From NCBI GenBank assembly GCA_914767715.1, contig OU612072.1:7192001-7256000 (forward strand): DNA of 64,000 nt. The letters are read 5' to 3'. A model generated the notes under the pieces. The model worked only from the letters and a program-made list of their open reading frames with translations. It had not been told where the DNA came from and did no database searches. Each line of letters opens with the position of its first letter. Position 1 is the stretch's first letter. Positions 48,420-61,439 of this stretch are shown here, one piece after another. The translations under genes and the position numbers were made by a program. This DNA comes from Membranipora membranacea. Taxonomy: Eukaryota > Bryozoa > Gymnolaemata > Cheilostomatida > Membraniporidae.

Positions 48420-51400
48420 CGAATGTAGCAAATTTCTTTTCATCATTGTCTGTATAATACGAATTTTGCTGGGCATGGGTTGAATTGGATTCAAACCAAA
48501 ACTTGACATACTCTAGAATTTTCAAGAGGACAACTTTACCATTCCACAGATGCTTGAACAGCTAGATTAGGCTGGCTGACAAATAAACACCTACTTTATT
48601 CTATATATACTCCCATGCCACCTAATGAGCTAAATTAAACTCTAGCCAACTAGACAGACTCTAGCTAACAATTACACACCCACTTAAACCCAGGTAGACT
48701 CCAACCCCAACTAATTATTAACATGTTAACACAGACTCTAGCTAACATTTACTAGCATATGTAGCCCTACATATCAACAAGAACAATAATTTACCTTAAT
48801 ATCTTCTCAGTGACTCTATCCACATTTACATTGCGCGCCTTTGTACTAACAGCGATTGGGACGTGAAAAAACTGATCAGCCTGAAAATAAAAACACCTGA
48901 TATAGCATGATCTCAAAGCTAAGCAAGAATTTGGACATCATATTGGCTAAGAATCTAATAAATAAAAATACTCACTGCGGGTAGGGCGTTGGACCAGTCT
49001 TCCTGTGTATTGAGAGTGTCTGCCAGCTCCCTAAAGTCTAACTTCCCCGGACACCTGGGACTTTGAAAACCTACAAAGGCCAAAATATTTTTCTGGTTTA
49101 GACTGGAATATTAATACAGAATATTTAATTTTTTTCAAGGAGACAAACTCGCTGACTTTGTAGAGCTTTCCTATATTCAATTACTTGATCATCTCTGTGG
49201 AACAATTAAAATTCCGATATCACATAAAGCATATCTACCAAAGTGTTTAATTACAAGGTAAGGTACAGGATGTGAGACAGTATATGATACAGATGCCTTA
49301 TTAGGAAGTCTAATTTTAATTGGACCTGCCGCCATACTATTCCTCTAGTGATAAGGCTTCAGTAGGATTTACTATTAATGAATCTGATCTAGATCTAAAG
49401 AGCAATAAATATGTGTGACCAAGGAGTTATCCTTTCATTGATTCACTGAAAAATCACTCATTTTATCTTGGTCAGCAACCTCGACTGTTTTTATTCAAAC
49501 TTTACTAAACACACGATCTTAAATATTTACCCTCATCCTGATGTTCTCCAGATATTTTGCTCGGGACTTGCGTTTTTTTCCTCTTTTGGCCTCTCACCAG
49601 GTTTGTGCCTTTTCCGTGACAATGAGGCAGGAGAAGAGTCGTATTTGGCCCAAATTTCATTCCTTTTACTTTTGATATTATAAACTGTGCGCTCAGCTAT
49701 TCCGTACTCCTTCGTAATGTCTTCCACAGTGAACCCCTGATTAATCTTACCCAAAATCTCAATTTTCTGTTTACCACTTAGATCCTTTCTTTTATGCTTT
49801 GGAGTTTTGTTGGAAGCCATGATGTTTGTTGATTCACTTTATAATCTAAAAAGATGAGGAAAATGCTTAAATATTGTTGCAAGCATTGCAAGCGTTACAA
49901 GCTACCACCGATCACAATCTAAGCGACCCATCTATTTGTAACAACTAATTATAATTCTCTAGAGGCTTTGATATGAATTTATGGATCAGTGGTGAAATAC
50001 ATAACGTGGGTATTTGTAAAGATTTGCCATCAGTAAAAAAGCTTTGTGTGAGGATCACACTGCTTGCAGATCAACTTTGTGATACGAGTCTCTCTGCACC
50101 GTAGCGTTTGTATTCATCCAAAGGTGCTTGAGTTCCCAGTTCTCCAGTTCTGGTGGGATGACTTTTCTGTTTGATAACTCCCGCACATTTGAATTGATTC
50201 AGTCGCTACGGTGCAAAGATAACCAACCTATATTGATTGGTGCACATGCATAGTGGCCAGGATCTGAATAAAGCTATCTGGCAGCTTTTACGTTATGTAT
50301 TTGACGTCCCAGTAACAACTTTGAAAAACGAGGCAAGCTGCTTGACCAATTTTTACAACAGTCAGCAATGATAGTTTCTAAACTTGTGGACCAATCAAAG
50401 ATGCGGTCCAGCAACCAATACACAAATAGCCATTGCTGTCTCAAGATCAGTTACATACTCCTCATCCAAATAATAAAATATATCGGTGTCTACAGGCATA
50501 TGGATTGACTAAAGCTGTGCTTTGGTTGGATGTTTCCATAAGCGCTAGTCAAATAACTACATCGATCGACCCAAGCAAGAAACTCCTTGATCCAAGTCAA
50601 CAGACAATTTTGTATTATGATAAGTAAACTAGGTTGCCCCTCATATATCAAACCAATCAAATAATACGCATTACATCTGTGTGTGGTTAAGACTCCAAAT
50701 GTTAGCACACCCAGTTCGCATTTAAACTTGACCAGCCATCATTTTGAATTTTTGATGTCAGAATAGTGTATTATGAACTCTATTGTTTGTCTTTGATTTG
50801 TTTTTTTATTGAAGAGAGACACCTATTTTGACCTTACAAAGCTATAGGCCCCTTTCCATAGACATTCTTAAATCAAAGTTTCTCACACAGAGCTATTCAT
50901 GTCCCATGTGGACGGAGTATCTCTAATACCTTATGAGCAGAGGTTGTACAGGTGGTGACCTGTCCTTCAGTGCCACAAGCTGCCGCCTTCGAGTTTTGCC
51001 GATACCGTGTTGCAGGTGGTATTTCAAAGGCATGAAACGCCCTGTGTACAAACAGCTAAGAGTTTTAGAGCTCTGTCAGCCTCCTCAATGGGTCCGGCCG
51101 CCAAAGCCTAGAGAAAAATTTAGGCTCTGCATATGAATGATACTGGTGTTTTAGGGTTGTTAGCAGATCATTGATACAGAATCTCTGTAAAATTCATCCT
51201 GTTGAATGATTTCATATATCACAACGTAAAATTGTTTCTTTATAATCATACAACTAGGCCACACCGGGGGAATGCCCCAACTTCGATGAATATGAATATG
51301 AATAAAATCCCCTGAGTTGCTTGAGTTGAACCCAAAAACCTGAGTAACTTGGGCTAAATCTGAGTGGTTGAGAGCCCTGGCCACCTTACTTACTGAACAG

Positions 51401-51725
51401 CGGCGGTACAGGGAGTACGAGCTTGATTCATTTACTTTGAATAGCATTGTAGGGAGAAACCTTAAAATCTCGACAAATATTATCAAGCCTACCTCCACCT
51501 GACCTAGAAATATAAGCTGATAAGAAGCTCAGTTGATGATCTACCTCCCAAAAACCCTCCCCCCCGCAATGTATGTGTTAGAGAAAGCTATCAAATATAA
51601 ACGAATAGAATGTGTAGCTTTGTGTAGTCACATCAGTTATCACTGATGGCTTACCTTCTGACTTACTGTGGTCTCAGAGCTTCCTAACCTATAGAATTCT
51701 CAGCGTAACGTTTGACATACAGAAG

Positions 51726-51746
51726 CTGCTGCTGCTGCTGCTGCTA
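51726..51746. repeat. (CTG)n trinucleotide run
   Basis: About six CTG repeats lie where the other units have CCTGATGCTACTC, so the run is specific to unit 4. Confidence 0.85.
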
Positions 51747-52449
51747 CTCAGAACTAGCGTTGGTCTAACTCTGTGCGGTCTACTAACACGATAAATAGAA
51801 CACTGCTATGTGACTGTGAATGTTTAACTGAGCTATAAAGTTAATGATGCAATAACAGACTTTGGTCCAACAGGAACATGTAATACAGGATTGTTAGTGA
51901 TGAAAAACTGATTATTATAGCAACTTTTTATACAGTGTTATCAAATCTTAGGCTAGAAAAGTGAGTCAGGGGATTTCCCAAATAGATGACGCCATCCATT
52001 GAACAACATTCTAAATGTGACAAAGAAGTTTAACGCCAATAGACAGTTAATATTCAGTTAATCTTCATTCATTCTGCCAGTGTAATCCATACTTCATATT
52101 GACAAGGATAGAATCTAATTGTTGTTGATGGTATATCATTGCCCCTGTACGCTAAAACCTATCAACGGACAACGGCTAATGTACCATCCGGAAACAGCCC
52201 CGGACCAATTTGAAATATTGCATATGTTCCATCAGTTTATTACATTGTAAGGCATTCCAACAGGTTACAATATTGTAAGTTTTTTACGGAGGAAAATGTG
52301 CAATGCTTCAACAGCACCACAGTAGCCAGAAAAGCGAAGCATATGTATCTGAGTTGAAGTGATCCTTCAACATTTTTAGTTACAATTCCTTCAAACCCAT
52401 ACAAATACCTTTTATTTCCTTAGAATTCACTGCAAGGCTGCTAAAATAC

Positions 52450-53160
52450 TGGAGTCATCAGTTAAATTCCCAGATTTGTAGCAACACATGGATGGCGATG
52501 CGCTAGAATAGTTATCTACTCGGGCTAAGCCTTCGCCATAGTTCTTGCCCTGGGTCTAATATGTTCAGTGCTAGGTATTTCAGTTCTCTCTATTCCTTGT
52601 CATTGTTCTTGTGACTTGATAGAGAACCATGAGGAGCATGCGTAGGTGATGATTGGTCGAATACAAGCCACATATAATTGTCTTATAGTAAGTACAGGAA
52701 AGATGATGTCAAGATGATTTTTCAAGTCAGACGGTTATCTATCACCACCTTCAGGAATTAGGATCTTTCAACACGTCGAATCATCTTCCCATTCATAATG
52801 AAGTTGGTTGCATGCGGAACATGACATTTGCGTATGTTGGAAAATTGTACTGTCATAGATTTTTTTGCATTTGCTATCATGTTGTGATTCTCACAACATC
52901 ATCAATTGTATGCTGTTAATCTGTTTAGCCCTACCAGCGCTGTTTGGTCGTCAGTGGTTTTTATCAGGCTTCCATGTTCTGTCGCTAAAGTGCCAACAAT
53001 GCAACCAGAAGAGAGGCCCGAGGAGAGTGCCTTGGAGACCTGTGTTTTTTTTGCAAATTGTTTTTCAAAATTCTGCTGACGTACCTTAAGAGGGTAAAGT
53101 ATTAGCAGAAGGAGAAGTTTGAGCACATGTATGGGATAGTAAAATAACAGCAATCATTCA
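52450..53160 (-). mobile_element. Degenerate LINE reverse-transcriptase fragment, unit 4
   Basis: This fourth copy of the RT remnant has the first Ala of the ADD box changed (TDDQTALVGL, about 52944-52915) and the QG box preserved in another frame. Confidence 0.68.
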
Positions 53161-56100
53161 CTCAACCTAATAACTTTAAATTAACTCCATTCAATGCAAG
53201 TGAACATTTGTGCTAATTAACATCAAATTATCTCCAAACTTGCTAAACTTAACTTAACCAATATTAACCCCTATATGGTAGCTGTCTGTGTATTTCCTAC
53301 ACCAATCCTCTTCAAATATAAAAACCTGTACCTCAATAGTTTAAAATGCTCAAAAACTCTTTGTTGATACAAAAGGCTGTCCTGTGTCTTGTACAGAAAC
53401 ACCTCAAAGACAATTTATAATAATGTAATATTTTCCAACAGGGAAATTTACACCGCTGTACTTAGAAAATGGTCCACGAGATTGGATGTGAGTTCATCCT
53501 TTGAATTCTCAATAGATCAAGACTTCCTTGAAACCCGGGACACTTTACGCATTCTGAGAGTCAATTAAGTCAAGAGTAATATATTTGGGGGATGTGAGTG
53601 AAACGTTAAAAAAGTTACGCCAAAAATGGAAAGTCTCAGATGCAACACTTTTATGTCTAATCTGTCTGACAGCCAACTATGTTTTGGCAGTTACTCCATT
53701 ACAATAAGTGTGAACCCAACAAATCATAAACAAATATATTGGTATGGTGATAAGACCTGCATAAACATTGAAACCCATATCAAGTTACTGCAGTTGACAG
53801 TTGAGTACACACAATGTTAACACATTGGTTATCACTATATACAGGTAATGTGCAGAAGAATCTTATTATTCATGGAAATCCCACATTAAGTGCACTATAA
53901 AGTGACCTCTATACTGCAGTGTTCTAATCAGCATTAGAGCAAAGACTGTCAAGACTATATTGTATTCATGAGTGTATGACTAAGTGTATGATAAATAAGT
54001 ACATAATACACCATTGGTATAAATAGGTTGAGTTACCAACAGTGGGATCAGTGATCAAAAATTTCTGCCAGTGTCAAATATAGGCAGAGTCAAACAAAGC
54101 GTTGCTGCAGTCAAAATTGGTGGATTGAATGTTTATAAATATGACAACTTTGAGCCGACTATTATTAGGTAAGGAAAATAATTCTTGGAAATATTTCTTT
54201 TTATTCTTGATCATTATTCTCTTCTCGTAACCCTTTCGGCTATGCTGTTTGGTTGAATCTGACAACAAACCCTCAGACATCTGGTTGAAAAATTGTTCAG
54301 CACCCTTAGTCCCAATATCCGTCTGCAACAAACTTAAAGTATTGAAATGGCAACTCAATCCTTAGTAGGTTTACTAATCACAATAGTAACCTTTTAAACT
54401 TTCCTGCAAGGTGAATAACCTCATGTACACTATACTCTGTAGATTTCCAGTTTGCTGCTCGAGCTGAACCTGACAAGATACAACAGCCTGTAGATGACAG
54501 TGACGAAGAGGACGAGTAGTCAACAGCAGTGATCAATATATCTTCGATGTGGCTGGACAATCTCAGAACTATATAGGCGTATTTGTCCGTATATACATCA
54601 GCGAGAAACACAGCATTCCATAACAGCCTGTTACCTCAAGTTTCTTTAAGTATAAAGACTGAAAATTTATAAAAATTTAATCTCTCTCATCCTCCCAGCC
54701 ACGACTCTCATATAATCTTCAGGTACATCTGCACTGAGTTGTATCAGGGAGTTTGGCACCCAAACTCCCTGCTTGTATCTACACACAGTTGTGATGATCT
54801 GGAGAAGTTGTCTACTCCGACTCATATTACTATTATTTTGTATATTCCGAATTTTGTCTTTTTATTGTCTTTTTATTGACTTTTAACGATTGTATGAATG
54901 CCGATAAAGTATAACTTGCCCGTTTAATAATTAATAAAAGTTTGGTAAAGACTTACTACTTGGTATTTTTGGAAGGTAAAAAGATACATGATTAGTGTTC
55001 GACATACAGTGCTGACAGGTGGATGGTGACTGACAACAGTGAATATAATGCTAGAGGAAGATGACATAGGTATTTATAACTTATGTGTCAGAGGACGATT
55101 TAACGCTATGCACAGAACGATGTAAATTATTTCTAGCTAATAGAAAAAATGATTGGTACAGATAGAGCTTGCGGACTGTTTGCGATATTGTAACTTTTCC
55201 AACCGCTAACATTATTTTAAGTGATCAGGCTCCTTCTCAGGAGAGACAAGTTGCACTGATGTAGCAGAAAACTGGCCACATGGATTAGATTTGAGATCAT
55301 TGCTTAACTTTGTAAGCAGCTCATTTCTTCCTTGGAAGCTAAATACTTTATGCTTCCTGAATCATATCAAACACAAGTTATATACTTCTATTCGGAGATG
55401 AAGCAAGGCAAATAACTTTAAATATTTCCATTACAATGTGTGTAGATCAAGTCAGGAGTCATCTGACAGTTAAGGGTAAGGATTTGTGATCTTATGATCC
55501 AGGTTCAATTACTGGCGTTGACTGTGACTGTTGGCTGTGAATTTTGATTTGACACTGGCAAGCTCTTCATCCTGGCCAGGTCTGATCAGAGCAGGACCAT
55601 GAATACAGGAGGTCTGCTGAGTGCTTGCAGGCAGGACAAAGTACTGCCTCTTAAAAAATGAATAGCTGGCAACGGCAGGCAAGGGTAACAGGTTTCTACC
55701 CCACACAAGCCACCTGCCCTTAAGATTGGCCCTGAAATAAGGTGGTCAAATAGAGACCTAGAGTATAGAACAGTCACAATAACATTTAATTAACATATTA
55801 TATTGTATTGTGATGAGGTATGCAGAAAATATCCAATCCAGTTGATGCAGTTTACACAATGTCAACGGAAGGAAGTCCCTTGGTTATCACAATAATTATA
55901 CATACTATATTATAAACAAGCTTATGTGCACTTCCATCTAAAGAAGAATTTTATTACTCATGGAAATCCCTCATTAAGTGCACTATAACGGGACCTCAAT
56001 TACAGGAGTATTCCTCTCATCTTCTGAGCAATGTGTTAAACTGCATTATTCATTGCACTATAGTAGTATTGTGTAAGTGTATCTTTCATGTACATATAAA

Positions 56101-56361
56101 AAAGGAAGTATATGCTTTATGTTATGATCTGTTGATGTAGCCTGTTTCAAATACAGTGGTGATAATCTGTTTAGAATACTTCACATTGGTCTGTTTATCC
56201 GCCTGCATCAAGCCTAAACTAAACCCACAGTAGGTTTACTTATTTATTCAGGTGGTATTGATAAGTCCAGGGACTTTTGTTTTAGAACAAATGTTACAAT
56301 GGTCGAAGCAACACAAAACAACTTCCCAGGAAAAAATACTGTCTAAAATATTTGTCAGTAT

Positions 56362-56695
56362 TTATTTTTTTATTTGGTTCCTGCGTCCAGTAAATATTGC
56401 AATTGCAAATTTATTGCAGCGTATTGTCATGTACTCAGGTCCTTGGTCTATAAGCTTTCGCTCTGATTCTAGGGAATCTATTATTTTATTAACTTTAATG
56501 ACAGTCTGTAAGAGGTTTGGTATTGAGCATCCGAAGTTGTCTTCATCACATCTTATATTCGAAAAACTTGCTGTGTGTATTACACCATTTGTCACTGACA
56601 GATTTAGATGATTTACTCCTGGTAATTTGGACATTGTATGAGTATAATCAGTCCTCAAATTGCACCATTTCAGCAGAATATGTCTCTAACCTAGC
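56362..56695 (-). other. Uncharacterised ORF of the intergenic block, unit 4
   Basis: This is a copy of 19993-20397 in which the start side is open further (RHILLKWCNLRTDYTH) after a possible GGTTAG acceptor. The downstream part differs (NKFAIAIFTGRRNQ). No family is recognised. Confidence 0.3.
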
Positions 56696-57929
56696 TTGGT
56701 AAATAAATATACAAGACCTCAACTAACTTGATTTGGTCCTCAGTTGTTGTGTAATTCCTGATTGCGGATTGACTCTAAATTGTGTGCATATAATTAGTAA
56801 TTAAAAACAAAATATCCAAATATAACATATAATTATTATTGAGCCTTTCATGATAAAAATTCAACTATCGAAATGGCCAACTGACTGTGGTACCATGGTA
56901 TTCTATTGAAGGCGTAACCTTGGCCTGTAAGATTACAAACACTGTTACAACAGAATGGGATCAAATTAAAACATTATGAAATTAGTATTTAAGAGCCTGG
57001 TTGACATTCAAAAGTAGCATAGAATTAGAGTGCACGTATAAAGAAATGTCAAGATAAGATTGGTCTCAAAGATTAATCAAAGTTGTCCCCCCTCGCAGAT
57101 AAAAACATCAAGTGAAGCAGTAGCATACATACAGATGTTAATATAATGCACTCCACTTAATCCAAACCTCTTGGGCCCTAGAATGCATGAAGGTTTGAGT
57201 GGATGGATTACTACTCCTATCTGAATAAGCAGGAGCTCGGAGTTAAACTATACACTATGTATGCGTTTTACTTAGTCTTAAAGTGAACATTGATTTAATC
57301 AAAAAATCCTCATTATATATCTTCCATCTAACAAAAAAAAACAATTGAGGATAGATGATACAGTGAATTAATAATCAGAGACAGTAAATAGATATCAGCT
57401 AATGTCTCTGATTATATAGGTATATGCTGTTATAATTATTGTTTATATCAATATAAAATCATTCAATCATTGTTTAAATTATTTCAGTCTACAGTATGCA
57501 ATCTGATTTGAAAATGCAGAAGACACTACCAGCTGATCACCTTCTAGTTGGATATCCATAATCCGTGGAGTTCTGATGTCGAGGTCGAGGTCCAGTCCCT
57601 TTACAAAATGACCTTCAAAAAGAAATTAAAATTATCATAAATCCGTAATATCCAGGTCAATTTTGTTATCAAGGATTGGGCCTGGTAATAGTGTAGAGTG
57701 TAAAAATTGTATGCTTGTCAGCTATCAAACGTAGTTGAATTAGTTGAATATTTTTTGTTTATCTTAAAATATTGAGTTGACATTGCCAAACTATGTCGCT
57801 GCTTGTTTTTCCAATAATCATGACCTATGGTAAAGCGTGGTAGCTCAGGGACTGTCACAATTTCTTATTTGAGCAGACAAACAAGCATTGTGTAACAGAG
57901 TCATTCCTACAACAATTTATCAGACATAC

Positions 57930-58655
57930 CTGTGTTGATATCCAGTACAGAGATAGATGTGCGGGAGAGATCTGCTACCAGCACATAGCGCTTAGCGTAA
58001 CGTACTACAGCTTTTGGGACCCTCACATGAGTAGATGTCCACTCTATCTCTTCTGTAGTCAGGTTGAGCTTGTATACTTTGTCGGTGCACCAGTCAGTGA
58101 TGATAACAGAGTCATCTCCAGCCTCACATATACATGGGTAATTGTTAAGCTGAGTACAGGGAATGTGTCTGATGATGTCACCAGTTAGTGAATACACAGT
58201 GAGGCTCTTATTAGGTTCATCACCTACTATCACATGAGATCCTACTAAAGCTAACTTATTACAGAAATTAACGGTACTGTTAGGATGATACCATGAGGTA
58301 ATAAACTGACCTAGCATATTATAAATACATAGTCTTCTCTCCCTCTTATAATTCTGAATTACAAATATTTGATTATTTTTAGCTCTGATACGCTCTACAA
58401 GTTCCCCTGATTGTAAAGAAGTAAAGATTGTCTGATTTCCCTGAGAATCAATCTGTGATATTGACCCAATGGATCCTACATATGTAACCCCTTTATACTG
58501 ACAGATGGCCCTGGGAGTGTAGCCTAAAGATAATGTTTTGATTGTATTTATAGCAGATGGTGGTTTGATATTTTTGAGCACAGACTGATTGTTGAGGCTG
58601 ATTATGAAACTCTCTGCTGTTGCAAGCTTCACCTCTATGTCTCTACTCTCATTCT
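57930..58655 (-). CDS. Propeller exon of gene B' (open)
   Basis: This 726-nt exon is open. The framework matches gene A exon 12 very closely (e.g. LGYTPRAICQYKGVTYVG, HVR.P.AVVRYAKRY) although the 5' half of the gene is type B. Loop differences from gene A: SIG, NYKRER, STVNFC, EPNKSL, NNYP, DWCTDK and LSRT. Confidence 0.72.
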
Positions 58656-60865
58656 CTGGAAAAAAATCTTAGAGTGATTAACAATGCCTGATTTGATTGT
58701 CAAATGACCAAAATAATCTAAATAATATATAACAATACATAATTTTAATTATTTGTATTAAAAGGATCTTGGACATGTGTATTTACCAGTATTAACCCAT
58801 ACCTTTGATAGTAAAGAACAAAAGAGTAGAATGAACGTTTTTAGATAAAAATTGATTCAAATGGTGTACAAATTTTGGAAATCACTTTGAATGCGTAAAT
58901 AAATTGGATTTTCGGTGTCCACTCAATTGGATTCAAAGCTAAGTTATATAAACACACCTTGGATAACAAATATTACCTGTTAGGAGAGGTTCTATAAGAG
59001 GGTTCGGTACAATAAGATCAATGTGCTGTCTCTCCATCATTTCTGACAGCTTTCTCTCTATCTGGGTTTTCTCCTTCAGTAGAGAGATCTGATGAAAAGA
59101 GAGTTTACATTACAGTGATACAGAGCTGCACAGGACCAGTACTCCCATATTTTAATCCCCGAAAATGATTTGTGATCTTTAGTATAGAAATTGGATTTGT
59201 CTTCTCATTTGTGACAAGGAGCCCACAACTACAGGTTATCTTCATAACATCAGGATTTTGTAAAAGATGAATGGATGCAGATGAAATGGAGAGATGGATA
59301 AATATAAAAGTTCCCATGACAATCACTGATATGTTTGACAGATTATTTGAAGAAGATTATATCAAAAACACAGGATTATTGCCAAAGAATGAAGGAAATA
59401 ATATGTGGACCCGCACTGTGTCCAGTATGGAACTAATTTAAGAGATTCGCATGGCTTGGAAAAGGCAAGACGAGTCTGCGTTCCACATACATCAACATGA
59501 ATCCATTTGACAATTGACGCGTCCCAAGTAACATGTGACTTGTGTTACCAACTTACCCGATTGCAGGGATCAAACATATCTCTGATTTTCTTCATCTCTT
59601 CACAGATACCAGTATACTTGATATTGTACTGAGATACTGACTCCTTACTTTCTCTTCTTCTCTGTATATATTCAGCTTCCAGCTGTTTGTATTTCTCATT
59701 AATTGCCTGGATCTACAAACATGATCGGGATGATGGTAAACGCCCGCACAGGCAAATATTGATTAAAATTCATAGCTGATTACCAAATTCAAACCTAGGG
59801 GACAGATATTTATTCTTGAATAGTTTTCAACTTTGATAAGTTTTAAAGTTGATTTACAAGTAAAAAACAATCCTGCATACCTGCTCTCCTCGGACACGAC
59901 GAATAGAGCTCAATCCGTCTTCAGTCTCTTTATCCCACTGAAAGAGAAGATCTGAAGTCTCACTTATCACATCAGTGATATTTCTGAATTTCTCCTCCAC
60001 TCTCTCTTTCAGAGGATCCAGATTGCATCGAGCTTCCACTGCAAGCCTGCCCAGTTGAGGGAGCTCATGTGACATATCTGAGGGATAGGTGGAAGTCCTG
60101 AATAAGTTTCACTCGGGAGACATTTTACTGTTATTGATCGACGGATAGGATATATTTTAGTTAATTTAATTAATTTAATTATATTTAACACATTTCTCAC
60201 TATATTATATTTGGTTGCTGTTACATCTATCAGGTTGATTGTAGGAAAGGTAATTCAGGTCCACAATTGACCTCACAGCCATCACCTGGATATCACCAGT
60301 GAAACTTCAGTGGGTAAAATCTCAGTAGATAGATGATCAGGGTACTTACTCGTTGATCCATGTAGCTGCCTCAGATCTGACTCAGGAGGTGAGTGAGGTA
60401 TCACAGTCGGTAAATCAAACCTTATAACCTGTAGAATGTACAGTGAAAGATCAGTAATTATGTATAGAGTTTGTGAGGTGAGTAACACAAACGGCAATGG
60501 TGACATCACCAATGATGGGAATATCAGCAGCAATGATAAGAACGTTGGAGGGACATTCAAAAATTTAAATGGGCCAACAAAAGCAGTAAAAGATGAGCGC
60601 TGTCATTTAGTTACCTTGCCGGCCACTTTGTTAGACGTTGTAGGTCCTCTTGTGTTGTAGCCTGAGTCATCATACCATGAACATCCCGGTTTAGGACTGT
60701 TTATAGGTACACTTGTATTGTGAACTTGACGCATCACAAGATCTACAAGAACAAACAGAGACTCTACTGGACCTAATTGTGAGTTATCTGACCATTCATA
60801 TCTTTATACACTCTGGTGGAGTGAATATTAGCAAGACTTTAGTCTCTAGTCTCTCTGGTTTTGAG

Positions 60866-61186
60866 CTCACCTGTCACATAACGCCATGTCCAATATTTTT
60901 TAATGATGAGGGACACCCACTCAACAAGCTGATAATAAGGAAGAGTGGACGACAGACTCGGGTGTCACTTGCCACCCAGATGCCCCGCTGTCGGACTGAA
61001 AAGCTACGAAACACTTTTTTTATAAAGACTCTAATATTTAATATAATTTTTAGTATACATTTTTATCATTTTATATTTTACTGCTGTGTATTTTACTGAC
61101 TTAATTTTTTTTCTAGTGGAATTCACTCCGGTACATCGCACTGTTGATTTTAGGAGGAACAAAAATACAAACATACATACATACAT
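60866..61186 (+). mobile_element. 5'-truncated LINE 3' end with CATA-repeat tail in gene B' intron (unit 4 only)
   Basis: It is absent from the matching intron of gene B. The plus-strand peptide includes MPRCRTEKLRNTFF, the C-terminal LINE RT motif. An AT-rich 3' UTR and an ACATACATACATACAT tail (about 61171-61186) follow. It is a different family or subfamily from the 39387-39680 insertion. Confidence 0.6.
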
Positions 61187-61439
61187 TAGGTAAATTCGCG
61201 CCCTTGGTATCTATATTAAATAATCATTAATCAAAATCATTTTCATGGGGAAATCCATGAATAGATTATATGATTAGGTATACCGTTTTTCAATGATATT
61301 GACATGAAACTTAGAATTATCTCCTCATTGGTAATAGGGAGACAACTTGAATTCATGTTGGATTCAGTTGGATTTCCCCATGAAAATGATTAAGATTAAT
61401 GATTATTTAATATAAATACCAAGGGCACGAATTTACCTA
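61187..61439. mobile_element. Palindromic MITE-like element with about 70-bp inverted repeats
   Basis: The left arm 61187-61257 (TAGGTAAATTCGCGCCCTTG...AAATCCA) is the near-perfect complement of the right arm 61369-61439 (TGGATTTCCCC...ATTTACCTA), separated by about 110 bp. No ORF. It directly abuts the LINE tail and is absent from unit 3, so both arrived after the B/B' duplication, or as a pair. Confidence 0.75.

Larger units (their letters stand above)
43930..49820 (-). pseudogene. Gene A'' : truncated and rearranged type-A copy
   Basis: Recognisable exons: 49820-49531 (HTH, one extra nt, frameshifted), 49070-48976, 48880-48795, [OTU and exon 5 deleted], 47917-47818 (3' part of exon 6), about 47205-47090, 46854-46605 (B-box exon, ligands kept), 46386-46190, 45705-45550, [exon 11 missing], 44298-about 43935 (first half of propeller only). 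Lesions: frameshift in the T-run of exon 1, about 2 kb deletion fusing exon 6 to the TIR element at 47917/47918, a diverged TIR element replacing exon 11, and loss of the propeller C-terminal half and last exon. No full-length product is possible. Confidence 0.82.
30474..50534. repeat. Tandem segmental duplication, unit 3 (two genes)
   Basis: This longer unit of about 20 kb carries two genes: gene B (36653-43433) and, immediately upstream of it, a decayed type-A copy (about 43930-49820). The type-A copy ends abruptly inside its propeller exon next to gene B's 5' flank, as expected from an unequal exchange or deletion joining a type-A unit to a type-B unit. Confidence 0.88.
49821..57478. other. 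Intergenic block between gene B' and gene A'' (spans the unit 3/4 junction)
   Basis: It holds the A'' upstream region with the degenerate 9-bp repeat, unit-4-specific insertions (about 50645-50950 and 51000-51385), a (CTG)n run at about 51726-51746, the LINE remnant, the two candidate exons, the hairpin insertion and the uncharacterised ORF. No complete gene is seen. The plus-strand ORF at 50933-51136 lies in the insertion and has no recognisable domain. Confidence 0.6.

Noticed and set aside
55509-55777. ORFs of about 65 aa on the minus strand in unit 4
   Set aside because: They are not open in the other units, have no domain, and nearby indels change the frame.
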